Positions 32,267 to 41,102 of a stretch of 64,000 bases of DNA are shown in pieces; the stretch's first letter is position 1, and each line of letters opens with the position of its first letter. The stretch is from Chloroflexota bacterium. GTDB taxonomy: Bacteria > Chloroflexota > Anaerolineae > Anaerolineales > UBA4823. The notes below the pieces were generated by a model. That model saw only the letters and a list, made by a program, of their open reading frames with translations, was not told the origin of the DNA and searched no databases. Location of the stretch: contig JAJUJL010000007.1 of NCBI GenBank assembly GCA_029265355.1, forward strand, positions 1-64,000, given 5' to 3'. The position numbers were made by a program, and so were the translations under genes.

Positions 32267-34756
32267 ATGAGCAACCAACCCAGTGACTCGGATGAAAAAC
32301 GCACCGTGCGCGCCGGACGGCGGCGGCCCAGCACTCAAGAAGCCGGTGAGCCGCGCCAGCGCGCCGAAGCGCCGGTTCGGCGCAGACCTGGCGGCGCAGG
32401 GCAGCCGCCATCCCTGGGCGGCGGAGGCGGTCTGCCGACGTTGCCTGGCGGGCTGCCGCGATCGCCGCTCACCATCGGCATCATGATCCTGCTGCTGATC
32501 TGCTTGGTGCCCATCTACCTGTTGATGGGCCGCGGAGAGCAGGGTGCGCAGTCGCCCGCCGAGGCGCCTCTCGAGCCGCCAATCATCGAGGACGCAACCG
32601 AACCACCAGCGCAGGTGGGGCAGCCCACCGCCCGACCCACCCGCACATCCGCCCCTACACGCACGCCTGGCGCTGCCGCGCCAACCGGCGAAGTGCAGAA
32701 GGCGAGCTGGACGGTGATGCTCTACCAGGACGCCGATGACAAGATCCTGGAGCAGGATATTTTTGTTGACCTGAACGAAGCCGAGCGCGTCGGTTCCAGC
32801 GACCAGGTCCAGATCGTGGCCCAGCTCGACCGCTACCGCGCCGGTTACAGCGGTGATGGCGACTGGACCTCCGCCCGCCGTTACTATGTGAGGCGCGACC
32901 AGGACCTGAACCGCATCGCCTCCGAGTTGGTGGATGACCTGGGCGAAGTCAATATGTCGGACGCCGATACCCTGATCGACTTTGTTACCTGGGCGGTAGA
33001 GACCTACCCTGCCGAGAAGTATGCCCTGATCCTCTCGGATCATGGCATGGGCTGGCCCGGCGGCTGGAGCGACCCGACCGCTTCCGGCGGCGGCGACCGC
33101 AACCTGCCCCTTTCCTCCGCCTTGGGCGACCAGCTATACCTGCACGAGATCGACCAGGCGTTGGGCGAGATCCGCCAGCGCACCGGCATCCAGCAATTCG
33201 AGCTGCTGGGCATGGACGCCTGCCTGATGGGGCACCTGGAAGTGTACAGCGCCTTGCAGCCGCACGCTCGCTACGCGGTCGCCTCCCAGGAAACCGAGCC
33301 GGCGCTGGGTTGGGCTTACGCTGCTTTCCTGGGTGAACTGTCTGCCGACCCGGGCATGGACGGCGCCGAGCTAGGCAAGCGCATCGTGGACAGCTACATC
33401 CGCGACGACCAGCGCATCGTGGACGACCAGGCGCGCGCCGAGTTCGTCGGGCGCGGCTCGCCGCTGCAGAGCCTGTTTGGCCCGGTCAGCGGCCCGACCG
33501 CTGAGCAGATCGCCAACCAGCTCTTCGCCACCGCCACGCTTTCTGCCGTGGACCTGTCCAGGTTGCCAGCGCTGATGGAGGCGCTCAACGAGCTGGCGCT
33601 GCTGCTGCAGAACAGCGACCAGCGCGCCGTGGCCCAGGCTCGCAGCTATGCGCAGTCCTTCACCAGCGTCTTTGGGCGCGAGGCGCCGCCCTCCTACATC
33701 GACCTGGGCAATTTCGCCGAGCTGGCAGCGCGCACCAGCGGGCGGCGTGACATCGCTGAAGCTGCCAATCGCCTGCGGGCTGAGATCGGCAGCCTGGTGA
33801 TCGCCAACACCAACGGCTCCAAGAAACCGGGCGCCAACGGCGTTTCGATCTACTTCCCCAATTCACAGCTCTACCAGTCGCCCCTGGCAGGACCTCAATC
33901 CTACACCGTGGCTGCTGAGCGCTTCGCCACCGACTCGCTGTGGGATGAGTTCCTGGTCTATCACTACACCGGGCGCAGCTTCGAAGCCGACGAGCGCGCC
34001 CCTGCCCTGCCTTCGAGCGGCGAAGCGGTGCGCGCCCCCGCAGCGGGCGGTATCACCGTATCCCCGCTGGAGCTCTCATCCAACGTCGCCGCCCCTGGCA
34101 GACCGGTGTTGATCAGCGCCGATATCGAGGGCCAGAACCTGGGCTATGTGCGCCTGCTGGTCGGCTACCTGGATCGCGCCAACAATTCCATCTTCCTGGC
34201 AGACAGCGACTTCCTGGAAGCGCCCGGCACGCGCGAGGTGAGCGGCGTGTATTACCCGGATTGGGGCGTCGGGCCGCTGCGCCTGGAGTTCGAGTGGGAG
34301 CCGATCGTGTTTGCCATCAGCGATGGCAGGCAGCAAGCCGTGGCGCTGCTGCAGCCCACTTCCTACGGCGCGACGCCCGAGGAAGCGGTCTACACCGTGG
34401 ATGGCCTGTACACCTTTGCCGACAGCGGCGAGACGCGCCGCGCCCGCCTGTACTTCAGCGACGGCATGCTGCGCCAGGTGTACGGCTTCACCGGGCAGGA
34501 AGCCACCGGCGCACCGCGCGAGATCATTCCGCAGACCGGCGATACCTTCACCATCCTGGAGCTGTGGTACGACCTGGACGCCCAGGGCAATGTGATCGAA
34601 ACCGCCCGCCAGGAAGGCGAGACGCTGACTTTCGGCAGCCAAACTTTCACCTGGGTGGAACTGGACGCCGCGGCGGGCGATTACATCGTGGGCTTCATCG
34701 TCGAGGACCTGGACGGCAACTCACAGGCGGTCTTCGAGCAGGTGACCGTGCGCTAG
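32267..34756 (+). CDS. Membrane-anchored clostripain-type (C11) cysteine peptidase
   Basis: This 829-aa protein starts at an ATG preceded by GAGGGG. Residues 1-65 are cytoplasmic and charged/Pro-rich, followed by one membrane helix near 66-88 (LTIGIMILLLICLVPIYLLM), so the bulk is outside the cell. After a Pro/Thr linker the C11 catalytic domain includes SWTVMLYQDADDKILEQD, the catalytic His in ILSDHGMGWPGG and the catalytic Cys in LLGMDACLMGHLEVYS. Residues ~590-829 are beta-rich, Ig-like (VYYPDWGVGPLRLEFEWEP), probably a binding domain. Peptidases of this family cleave after basic residues and are often calcium dependent. A TACAAT box lies ~90 bp upstream. Confidence 0.87.
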   Translation: MSNQPSDSDEKRTVRAGRRRPSTQEAGEPRQRAEAPVRRRPGGAGQPPSLGGGGGLPTLPGGLPRSPLTIGIMILLLICLVPIYLLMGRGEQGAQSPAEAPLEPPIIEDATEPPAQVGQPTARPTRTSAPTRTPGAAAPTGEVQKASWTVMLYQDADDKILEQDIFVDLNEAERVGSSDQVQIVAQLDRYRAGYSGDGDWTSARRYYVRRDQDLNRIASELVDDLGEVNMSDADTLIDFVTWAVETYPAEKYALILSDHGMGWPGGWSDPTASGGGDRNLPLSSALGDQLYLHEIDQALGEIRQRTGIQQFELLGMDACLMGHLEVYSALQPHARYAVASQETEPALGWAYAAFLGELSADPGMDGAELGKRIVDSYIRDDQRIVDDQARAEFVGRGSPLQSLFGPVSGPTAEQIANQLFATATLSAVDLSRLPALMEALNELALLLQNSDQRAVAQARSYAQSFTSVFGREAPPSYIDLGNFAELAARTSGRRDIAEAANRLRAEIGSLVIANTNGSKKPGANGVSIYFPNSQLYQSPLAGPQSYTVAAERFATDSLWDEFLVYHYTGRSFEADERAPALPSSGEAVRAPAAGGITVSPLELSSNVAAPGRPVLISADIEGQNLGYVRLLVGYLDRANNSIFLADSDFLEAPGTREVSGVYYPDWGVGPLRLEFEWEPIVFAISDGRQQAVALLQPTSYGATPEEAVYTVDGLYTFADSGETRRARLYFSDGMLRQVYGFTGQEATGAPREIIPQTGDTFTILELWYDLDAQGNVIETARQEGETLTFGSQTFTWVELDAAAGDYIVGFIVEDLDGNSQAVFEQVTVR

Positions 34757-34809
34757 GGAGGTTGTTTTTCGAACGCGGTTGGTTTAGGGGCGACCCGCCC
34801 ACTGCCTGA

Positions 34810-35643
34810 TCAGAATCTGTGTCGTGCGAGCCGCGGATGCACCAGCCACAGGTACAACGGCGCCGCCGCGATCAGCGCCAGGCCGAGCAGCAATAATCCC
34901 GGCTGGGGGATCTGCGGTTGCGCCAACGCTGGCGCATTCCCGTCTGGCAGCAGCCACAGGGAGGCAATATCCATTCCGCCGTGCACCAGCGCAGCCCACA
35001 GGATGCCGCCCGCTCGCCAGCGCATCAGGGCAAAGATCAGGCCGTACAGCAGCATCGCCGCCCCCACCAAGGCGCCCTTCCCAAAGATATGCCAGAGCAC
35101 GAAGACCAAAGACGAGCCCCAAATCGCCCAGCGCAAGCCGCGCCAGTCCAGCAGGGCGCGATAGACCAGCCCGCGAAAGAGCAGCTCCTCCACCGGCCCA
35201 ACCAACAGTAAGTAGAAGCCCAGGTCTGCCAGTATGCGCGGCATGCTCAGCGGCTGCAGCGGCAGACCCCAGTCCACCGCCAGCACCACCAGCACACGCC
35301 CGCTGATCAGCAGCACGCCGCTGAGCAGGCAGACCCACAGGCCACGGTTATTCACCCCCATTTCCTCCCAGCTCCAGCGGCGCAGGCCGATGAACAGCGT
35401 ACCTGCCAGCACATAAACATAAGTGGCCAGGTTGGCGAACAGCAGGCTATCGCCCTGCACATTGGGCCACAGCCACAGGTAAGCGGGTATCGCTGGCAAG
35501 AACAGCAGCCCCATTTCGAGCAACGTCGCCAGCTCGCGCCGCAGCGCTGGCAGCCTGCGCCGGGTGATGAGCGTCAGCAGCACGAACAGCGCACCAGCCA
35601 GGCCCAGCACAATCCAGATTTCGATGGCTTGGAATGCGTCCAT
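34810..35643 (-). CDS. CPBP family intramembrane glutamic protease
   Basis: This 277-aa membrane protein has about eight helices and the three motifs of CAAX-processing/bacteriocin-protection (Abi) proteases: EELLFRGLVYRALL (EExxxR), FVLWHIFGKG (FxxxH) and ALVHGGMDIAS (HxxxD/N). Family members cleave within membranes; roles include bacteriocin immunity and protein maturation, and the one here is unknown. The ATG at 35643 has only a weak ribosome site, but a good promoter (35665-35693) gives a leader of about 15 nt. It is convergent with the C11 peptidase gene. Confidence 0.9.
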   Translation of the reverse strand: MDAFQAIEIWIVLGLAGALFVLLTLITRRRLPALRRELATLLEMGLLFLPAIPAYLWLWPNVQGDSLLFANLATYVYVLAGTLFIGLRRWSWEEMGVNNRGLWVCLLSGVLLISGRVLVVLAVDWGLPLQPLSMPRILADLGFYLLLVGPVEELLFRGLVYRALLDWRGLRWAIWGSSLVFVLWHIFGKGALVGAAMLLYGLIFALMRWRAGGILWAALVHGGMDIASLWLLPDGNAPALAQPQIPQPGLLLLGLALIAAAPLYLWLVHPRLARHRF

Positions 35644-35664
35644 TGTTCTATCCCAGGTAGCTCC

Positions 35665-35693
35665 AGTATACAAGAGATCGAGGCTGCTCACAA
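35665..35693 (-). promoter_or_regulatory. Promoter of the CPBP protease gene
   Basis: On the minus strand TTGTGA (35688-35693), a 17-bp spacer and TATACT (35665-35670) match a sigma-70-type promoter. Transcription should start about 15 bp before the ATG. Confidence 0.65.
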
Positions 35694-35715
35694 GCGCAGT
35701 GGCTGACCTTTGGAC

Positions 35716-35850
35716 AAATGGTCGGACAACATTCATCTCGCGGGTCGTTGCGGTCCCCGCAGGGGCGTGGCAATCTCTTGGTCGATCGCGGGGATCGCTT
35801 CGCTGTCGCTGGCGATGACAGGCTTATCCTGATTGTCCGAACGATTGTCT
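35716..35850 (+). repeat. Interspersed element A, copy 2
   Basis: The element is collinear with copy 1 at 11165-11300, beginning AAATGGTCGGACAACATTC and ending CTGATTGTCCGAACGATTG. Its termini (TCGGACAA, TTGTCCGA) are inverted repeats. It fills most of the gap between divergently transcribed genes. Confidence 0.72.
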
Positions 35851-35910
35851 GAACTTGAGCGGAGGAAGAAAACACCGATAGACTCCTCCCTGATCGAGTA
35901 AAATGTAGGC

Positions 35911-36252
35911 ATGCCGCGTGACGACCGACCTACCGTATATTCCACCGAACAAGGCGACCTGCGCAAGCAGGATCGCAAACCACAAGCCGTGCGCCGCTCG
36001 CTGCCGCCGCAGCAGCAAACCGCCTACCTGCACCGCGACTCCAAAGGTCGCGGCGGCAAGACCGTCACCCTGGTCAAGAACCTGCAGCTCACGCCGGACG
36101 ACCTCAAAGAGCTGGCGAAGGCGCTCAAGCAGGCGGTCGGCTCCGGCGGCACGATCAAGGACGGTGTGATCGAGATCCAGGGCGAGCACCGCGAGAAGAT
36201 CGCCGCCACATTGCAGTCAATGGGATATAAAGTGAAAATTGCCGGGGGATAA
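35911..36252 (+). CDS. SUI1/eIF1-like translation factor
   Basis: This is a 113-aa protein related to eukaryotic eIF1/archaeal aIF1 and bacterial YciH. The C-terminal SUI1 domain (residues ~45-113) shows GRGGKTVTLVKNLQLTPDD, the GSGGTIKDGVIEIQGEHRE motif and a final MGYKVKIAGG. The first 45 residues are polar and probably disordered. Bacterial homologues can influence start-codon selection, but their in vivo role is unclear. A TAAAAT box ends 6 bp before the ATG and no Shine-Dalgarno is seen, so the mRNA may be leaderless. Confidence 0.92.
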   Translation: MPRDDRPTVYSTEQGDLRKQDRKPQAVRRSLPPQQQTAYLHRDSKGRGGKTVTLVKNLQLTPDDLKELAKALKQAVGSGGTIKDGVIEIQGEHREKIAATLQSMGYKVKIAGG

Positions 36253-36258
36253 TTCCAG

Positions 36259-36298
36259 GCGTGTGATTGGGCGGGGCAGAGCCCGCCCAATCACACGC
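36259..36298. terminator. Bidirectional hairpin terminator
   Basis: A perfect 17-bp stem, beginning GCGTGTGATTGGGCGGG, with a 6-nt loop sits between the convergent SUI1 and ABC-F genes, 6 bp from one stop and 3 bp from the other. The flanks are only mildly T-rich (TATTTAAT). Confidence 0.7.
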
Positions 36299-36301
36299 TA
36301 T

Positions 36302-37939
36302 TTAATCTACACGCATTGACCTGGCAGTTATGCTGCCGTCTTCCACCTGCCACAGCTCGCTGGCGTAGCTGGCGATGAAGTAGCGGTCGTGCACCACGGT
36401 GATCACCGTGCCCTCGAAGGCATCCAGCGCCTGCTCGAAGCGCGTGCGCGACGGGATGTCCAGGTGGTTGACCGGCTCGTCCAGCAGCAGCAGGTTGCAG
36501 CCCTGGGCGATCAGCATCGCCAGGCTCAGGCGGGCGCGCTCGCCGTAGGACAGCACCCCCACCGGGCGGAAGACGTCGTCGCCGCTGAACAGAAAGCGGT
36601 GCAGGAAGCGCCTGGCCTCGGTCTCGGAGAACGGCGCCGCCTGCAGCAGCGTGTTGAAAGCATCCAGCTCAGGGTCGAGGTGCTCCTGCTCCTGCGCCAT
36701 GTAGCCGGGGCGCACGCCGGCGCCCAGCCGCACATGCCCCGCCAGCGGCGGGATCTGCCCGGTGATGGTGCGCAGCAGCGTGGTCTTGCCCGAGCCGTTA
36801 AAGCCCAGCACGGCGACACGCGCCCCAAAACGGACAACCAGCTCGATCTCGCGCAGCAGCACGTTTTCTCCGTAGCCCACCGACAGCCCCTCCAGGTGCA
36901 GCACGTCCCTGCCGCTGGCGGGCACTTCGCCGAAGTCCAGCTTCACCTGCCAGGACTGGCGCGGCTTTTCCACACGCTCGTCGGTGAGCATGCGTTCCAC
37001 CCGCTTTTCGATGTTCTTGAGCTTCTGGGTGGTCTCCTTGGTGCGGTTGCTGAAGAAACCCTTGGCGAATTTGTCGCCGCCAGCTTTGCCGCGTGGATTG
37101 ACACGCGTGTAGTGGCGCATGCGGTCAACCGCCGCCCGCAGGCGGGCGATCTCATCCTGCTGGTCCTGGAAAGCCTGCCACTGGCGCTGGCGCTCGCTGA
37201 TCTTGGTTTCCAGGTAGTCGGAATAGTTGCCGGTGAAAGACCGCAGGCGGTGGGTATCGGGGTCGAGCTCCAGGACGCCGGTCGCCAGGCGATCAATGAA
37301 GTAGCGGTCGTGAGAGACCAGCAGCACCGCGCCCTGGTATCCCAGCAGCCACTGCTCAAGCCATTCCAGCATCTCCAGGTCGAGGTGGTTAGTGGGCTCG
37401 TCCAGCAGCAGGAGCTGCGGGTCGGAGAGCAGCACGCCCGCCAGCGCCAGGCGCGTCTTCTGCCCGCCGGAGAGGTTCGCCACCGGGGTATCCAGCAGCA
37501 TCCCGCCGAAGCCGAGCGAAGCCAGCACCTCCGGCAGGCGACCCTGCGATTGGCTGGCGGCTTCCAGGCGCGCCAGGGTGCGGTCGTACTCGGCTTGCAG
37601 GTCTCTCTGGTTGGAGTCCTGCGCCAGCCGCCCCGCCAGCTCCGCCAGCCGCTGAGAGAGCGCCTCCACGTCTTCATCTGGCAAGAAGCTGCGCAGCGTG
37701 TCCTGCGGAGCGGGTGAAAAGCCCTGCGCCAGGTAGCCCAGGCGGGCGTTTGCCGGGTGAAAGCTGACCGAGCCGCTGTCGGGCGTTTCCAGCCCGGCCA
37801 GGATGCGCAGCAGCGTGGTCTTGCCGCAGCCATTGGGCCCCACCAGCGCCAGCCGCTCGCCAGGGTTGAGGGTGAAGGTCACCTGGTCGAGGATCACGTC
37901 CAGGTTGTAAGATTTCGAGATGTGATGAACGGTAAGCAT
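36302..37939 (-). CDS. ABC-F family ATPase
   Basis: This 545-aa soluble protein has two ABC domains joined by a charged linker and no membrane segments, typical of ABC-F factors that act at the ribosome E site. Domain 1 has [33 protein letters not shown] and [11 protein letters not shown]. The linker (about 235-320) includes [19 protein letters not shown]. Domain 2 has [33 protein letters not shown] and [14 protein letters not shown]. Family members either relieve antibiotic-stalled ribosomes or modulate translation; which is not predictable here. A candidate leader/small RNA with a terminator lies 310 bp upstream. Confidence 0.92.
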   Translation of the reverse strand: MLTVHHISKSYNLDVILDQVTFTLNPGERLALVGPNGCGKTTLLRILAGLETPDSGSVSFHPANARLGYLAQGFSPAPQDTLRSFLPDEDVEALSQRLAELAGRLAQDSNQRDLQAEYDRTLARLEAASQSQGRLPEVLASLGFGGMLLDTPVANLSGGQKTRLALAGVLLSDPQLLLLDEPTNHLDLEMLEWLEQWLLGYQGAVLLVSHDRYFIDRLATGVLELDPDTHRLRSFTGNYSDYLETKISERQRQWQAFQDQQDEIARLRAAVDRMRHYTRVNPRGKAGGDKFAKGFFSNRTKETTQKLKNIEKRVERMLTDERVEKPRQSWQVKLDFGEVPASGRDVLHLEGLSVGYGENVLLREIELVVRFGARVAVLGFNGSGKTTLLRTITGQIPPLAGHVRLGAGVRPGYMAQEQEHLDPELDAFNTLLQAAPFSETEARRFLHRFLFSGDDVFRPVGVLSYGERARLSLAMLIAQGCNLLLLDEPVNHLDIPSRTRFEQALDAFEGTVITVVHDRYFIASYASELWQVEDGSITARSMRVD

Positions 37940-37957
37940 TAGTCAACCTCTTTCGAC

Positions 37958-38040
37958 GAGTCATCCTGAGGGAGCAAAGCGACCGAAGGATCCCGATGCT
38001 TCGCTTCCGCATATCCCTCGCTTCGCACAGGATGACCATC
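37958..38040. repeat. Interspersed intergenic repeat (type B)
   Basis: This block opens GTCATCCTGAGGGAGCAAAG and closes CACAGGATGACC. The ends are inverted (GTCATCCTG/CAGGATGAC) and the middle contains CGACCGAAGGATCC. It is related to the block at 4411. Confidence 0.6.
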
Positions 38041-38054
38041 CAGCGTTATCCTTC

Positions 38055-38226
38055 GTAGGGGTAAAGCATTCGCCAGGGACTCCACCACCGGAGATCTGCA
38101 CGCTCCAGGCGAATGCTTTACCCGGTGCGCGAGTCTGAAATGGCTGAGGTGGCGGGTAAAGCATCCAACTGGAGGTTGGTGCTTTGAAATCCGATTGAGC
38201 ATGCCGGATGCTTTACCCCTACGAAA
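38055..38226. repeat. Tandem palindromic repeats with GGGTAAAGCAT ends (type C)
   Basis: Two consecutive units each begin with GGGTAAAGCAT and end with ATGCTTTACCC (38058-38124 and 38154-38219). The outer ends CGTAGGGGTAAAGCAT and ATGCTTTACCCCTACGAA are exact inverted repeats. Degenerate relatives appear at 44615-44640 and 47408-47435. Confidence 0.65.
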
Positions 38227-38248
38227 TACGGACTTCCAACAAGTCGGT

Positions 38249-38282
38249 TAAAAAACAAACACCGAGGGTCGCGCCCTCGGTG
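38249..38282 (-). terminator. Intrinsic terminator of the candidate RNA
   Basis: Perfect 9-bp stem CACCGAGGG/CCCTCGGTG with a 5-nt loop, followed on the minus strand by TTTGTTTTTT. There is no coding gene immediately upstream on this strand other than the PpsR-type gene ending at 38474. Confidence 0.8.
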
Positions 38283-38440
38283 ATATTCACGCAATTAACA
38301 GTGTCGAACGCCCATTGGATATTGAGCACCCCGACCGAGCAACGAACCCGGAAAGATCTTATGTTAGCTGCTGATGCCTGCCATGGGTGGTTCCAGTCTC
38401 CTGAAGATTGGGTGCATAACCGTACCTGAGCACCGTGATG
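38250..38440 (-). ncRNA. Candidate ~190-nt small RNA or leader RNA
   Basis: On the minus strand a TACAAT -10 box (38447-38452) is followed ~190 nt later by a strong intrinsic terminator. Its 9-bp stem is CACCGAGGG/CCCTCGGTG (38260-38282), with tail TTTGTTTTTT. There is no credible reading frame. GGTGCTCA occurs twice (38427-38434 and 38323-38330), and the segment GCACCC (38410-38415) could pair with either copy, so two folds are possible. A further hairpin is CCAATCT/AGACTGG. It does not match 6S, SRP, tmRNA or RNase P signatures I know. It could be independent or an attenuated leader of the ABC-F gene. Confidence 0.5.
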
Positions 38441-38473
38441 CCAGCAATTGTAACACAATAAAAAATCTGCCAG

Positions 38474-39289
38474 TCACTCGATCATGCCTATGCGCTTGAT
38501 GATCTCATCGGCATTGGCCTCCACCGTGCGGTCGGTGACGTTGAGCACGTAGAAACCGCCCTGGCGGAACAGGCGTTTGGCGTACTGCAGCTCTTCTTGA
38601 AGGCGCTCAGGGTCAGTGTAAGTGCCGCCCGCCGAAACGCCCATCTCGACGCTGCGCCGCAGGCGGAAGGTGTGCAGGCGGTCGATGTCGATGGTCAGCC
38701 CGATCACCCGGCGCGGGTCCACTTCGAAGAGCTGCGGCGGTGGGGGGATTTCCGGCACCAGGGGATAGTTGGCGGTTTTCAGACCCAACACCGAGAGATA
38801 CACGCTCAGCGGGGTCTTGCCAGCGCGCGAGACGCCCACCAGCAGCACGTCGGCGTCTCGCCAGCCTTCGGGATGCTTGCCGTCGTCGTGGGCGAACGTG
38901 TACTCGATGGCGGCGACGCGCTCGAAGTAGGCTTTGTGGTGCTGGCGGTAACGCCCCGGCTGCTGCAGCGGTTGCTGCCCCAGGCGCTGGCTGAGGGTTT
39001 CGATCAACTCGCCCATCAGGTCGATGGTGGGCACACCCTGCGCCTGCGCCAGCGCGATCAGGGTGGCGCGCAGGCGAGAATCTACCATCGTATGCACGAT
39101 CAACCCATCATTGGCTTTGGCCTCGGCGACGGCGCGCTCGAGCTGGCTGGCGTGGCGCACGTTGCCCACCGTGACCAGCGATACCGGGCTATCGGGGAAC
39201 TGCGCCAGCACGGTGTTGACCAACGTTTCCCCGCTGGCGCCCACCCCGCCGGAGATCACATAGATGGCGACCGTCGTTTTGGGTGACAT
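38474..39289 (-). CDS. ppsR: PEP synthase regulatory kinase/pyrophosphorylase (PpsR-like)
   Basis: This 271-aa protein belongs to the DUF299 family. Members are ADP-dependent kinases and phosphate-dependent pyrophosphorylases that switch PEP synthase or pyruvate phosphate dikinase off and on. The P-loop is VGVSRAGKTPLSVYLSVLGL near residue 155. The N-terminus is VAIYVISGGVGASGETLVN and a conserved DPRRVIGLTIDIDRL is seen. The ATG at 39289 follows AGGAG at ideal spacing; an in-frame start seven codons earlier falls within the promoter. The target enzyme is not encoded in this window. Confidence 0.9.
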   Translation of the reverse strand: MSPKTTVAIYVISGGVGASGETLVNTVLAQFPDSPVSLVTVGNVRHASQLERAVAEAKANDGLIVHTMVDSRLRATLIALAQAQGVPTIDLMGELIETLSQRLGQQPLQQPGRYRQHHKAYFERVAAIEYTFAHDDGKHPEGWRDADVLLVGVSRAGKTPLSVYLSVLGLKTANYPLVPEIPPPPQLFEVDPRRVIGLTIDIDRLHTFRLRRSVEMGVSAGGTYTDPERLQEELQYAKRLFRQGGFYVLNVTDRTVEANADEIIKRIGMIE

Positions 39290-39308
39290 GACTGACGCTC
39301 CTGTATTC

Positions 39309-39314
39309 ATTATA
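39309..39314 (-). promoter_or_regulatory. -10 box of ppsR-type gene
   Basis: TATAAT on the minus strand lies 19 bp before the ATG and upstream of AGGAG. The -35 region is not well conserved. The 39315-39484 stretch otherwise holds only degenerate repeat sequence (CGCAGATGACGCAGATT) and no gene. Confidence 0.5.
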
Positions 39315-39484
39315 CAGGCAGCTCCAGAAAACTAAAATCTTAAACCGCAAAGTCGCCAAAGCGCACAGGAAAAGCTCAAAAGCGATCCGCAGATGACGCA
39401 GATTGCACAGCTTTTTTAAGTCCTCTGCGAAAATCTGCGTCTCGCTGGTGCGGCAACCTGCGGATAAGAGATTCCCATGTGAGG

Positions 39485-40273
39485 CTAAGAACCTGTGCTG
39501 GAGTAATGCTGCAGTCCGAACTTCCACACCTGGTAAGCCAGCAACAGCAGCACACCCGCCACCAGCGTCCCCACCCACGCCATCACGCCCACCTCCCGCC
39601 CCAGCAGGTAGCTGGCGGGGTAGAACGAGGCAAAGCCGTAGGGGATCAGCCAGGTCATCGCAACCTGGATAAAACGGTGGTACATCGTCAGGGGGTAGTA
39701 GGCAAACTCGTGGGTGTTGAACACCACCAGCGTCACCGGCACCGATTCGACGATCCAGAAGGCGCTGGTGGCGGTGAACAGGTTGAGCGCCACGAAGATC
39801 ACGCTGCCGGTCAGCACTGCCAGCAGCAGGTACAGGAAATTGGCCAGCGTCCAGGGGATGCCCAGCGCCCGGCTGGTGTAACCCACCAGCACGCCCCCCA
39901 CCACCAGCTCGCCGATGCCGTCATGGCAGAAGCGGTCCGCCAGCAGGTGGAAGAGCGGGTTGATCGGGCGCACCATGAAGCGGTCGAAGCCGCCGGTGCG
40001 GATATAGGACTGCCCCAGCGTCCACAGGTTGTCGGCGAACATGTGGTTCATCGACTTCGCCAGCGTGATCAAGCCGTAGATGAAGAGCAGCTCGTTGAAC
40101 GACCAGCCGTTCAAGCTGGGCACCTGGCGCATAATCGCCCACACCCCCACCAGCCCCACGCTCTGCATCGCCAGGAAGGAGAAGGCGCCGATGAAGAAAT
40201 TCAGGCGGTACTCCATCAAGATCTTCAGGCGCTGGATCAGGAACAGCCAGTACAGGCGGGCGTAGCGCAGCAT
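39485..40273 (-). CDS. ABC-2 type exporter permease (COG3694-like)
   Basis: This 262-aa protein has six hydrophobic helices and resembles the second permease of a widespread but uncharacterised ABC-2 export system. It has NFFIGAFSFLAMQSVGLVGV near the start and MNHMFADNLWTLGQSYIRTG followed by FDRFMVRPINPLFHLLADRF, the latter typical of that group. The ATG at 40273 follows GGAGGTTG and sits one base after the preceding stop. It works with the permease at 40275 and the ATPase at 41099. The substrate is unknown. Confidence 0.85.
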   Translation of the reverse strand: MLRYARLYWLFLIQRLKILMEYRLNFFIGAFSFLAMQSVGLVGVWAIMRQVPSLNGWSFNELLFIYGLITLAKSMNHMFADNLWTLGQSYIRTGGFDRFMVRPINPLFHLLADRFCHDGIGELVVGGVLVGYTSRALGIPWTLANFLYLLLAVLTGSVIFVALNLFTATSAFWIVESVPVTLVVFNTHEFAYYPLTMYHRFIQVAMTWLIPYGFASFYPASYLLGREVGVMAWVGTLVAGVLLLLAYQVWKFGLQHYSSTGS

Positions 40274-40274
40274 C

Positions 40275-41102
40275 TCAACCTCCCTGCACGGTGACCTTGC
40301 GCACGGAAACGCTGAACAAGAGGCGCGAAGCGAGCAGCAGGCCGGCGATCCAGGCAAGCTGCACCAGCCACAGGCGCGGCGCGGCTTCGGGCGGCAGGAT
40401 GCCGCTCAGCAAGGCGATGGGCACATACAGGCCCTGGGCGAACGGCAGCCCACTGGCGATGGCTTGCAGCCAACCGGGCAGCATCACCAGCGGCAGCAGC
40501 CCGCCGCTGAACAGCAGCGCCACCGCCTCGCGCACCACGCCCAGCCCCCAGGTCTCGGTGGAGTAGAACGCCAGGCAGGCGTACAGCCAGTCGAACAGGA
40601 ACAGCACGGCGTGTCCCAGGAGCATGGCAATCACAAACGCCGCCCAGGCCGCGGCGCTTGTCGGCAGTTGCAGACCGAAGAACAGCACGGCGATCAAGAT
40701 CAGCGGCACCTTGGTCAGCAGGCTCATGAACATCAGCCCAAGCATCTCGATGTAATTGCGAAACTGGAAATCCACCGGGCGCAGCATCTCGATGGCAATC
40801 AGGCCTTCGCGAATGTAGTAGCCGAAGTTGAAGATCATGCGGTTTTCCAGCGCCGGGCCGATGACGCGCGCCAGGATGATGTAGTTCAGCGTCTGGTTGA
40901 GGCTCAAGCCGCTCAGCGTGGCCTGACCGCTGCTGGCGTAGATCGCCCGCCAGAAGTAGAGAAAGATGACCATCGAGAAAACGGTGACAATGATCTCCAT
41001 CCAGAACCAGATGGAGTACGCCATGAACACCTTGGGCGAGGTAGAGAGGAAAGCGCCGCTGATGCGCAGCGTGCGGCGCAGGCCCTTCAGCGCCGCGCTC
41101 AT
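40275..41102 (-). CDS. ABC-2 type exporter permease (COG4587-like)
   Basis: This 275-aa protein has six membrane helices and is the first permease of the trio. The conserved region TLNYIILARVIGPALENRMI with GLIAIEMLRPVDFQFRNYIE aligns in style with the partner permease, showing that the two arose by duplication. The ATG overlaps the ATPase stop by 4 bp. Two distinct permeases imply a heterodimeric channel. Confidence 0.85.
   Translation of the reverse strand: MSAALKGLRRTLRISGAFLSTSPKVFMAYSIWFWMEIIVTVFSMVIFLYFWRAIYASSGQATLSGLSLNQTLNYIILARVIGPALENRMIFNFGYYIREGLIAIEMLRPVDFQFRNYIEMLGLMFMSLLTKVPLILIAVLFFGLQLPTSAAAWAAFVIAMLLGHAVLFLFDWLYACLAFYSTETWGLGVVREAVALLFSGGLLPLVMLPGWLQAIASGLPFAQGLYVPIALLSGILPPEAAPRLWLVQLAWIAGLLLASRLLFSVSVRKVTVQGG

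Noticed and set aside
36389-37717. Long plus-strand frame opposite the ABC-F gene
   Set aside because: Shadow of the minus-strand ATPase, whose motifs are complete.
38208-38429. Small plus-strand frame in the ABC-F/ppsR gap
   Set aside because: No ribosome site, starts in a repeat, and is antisense to the terminator-bearing candidate RNA.
38250-38440. 6S RNA, SRP RNA or tmRNA assignment for the candidate RNA
   Set aside because: The conserved SRP core (GGAAGCAGC-type loop), tmRNA ends and a 6S rod-like pairing of the two ends were not found on reading.
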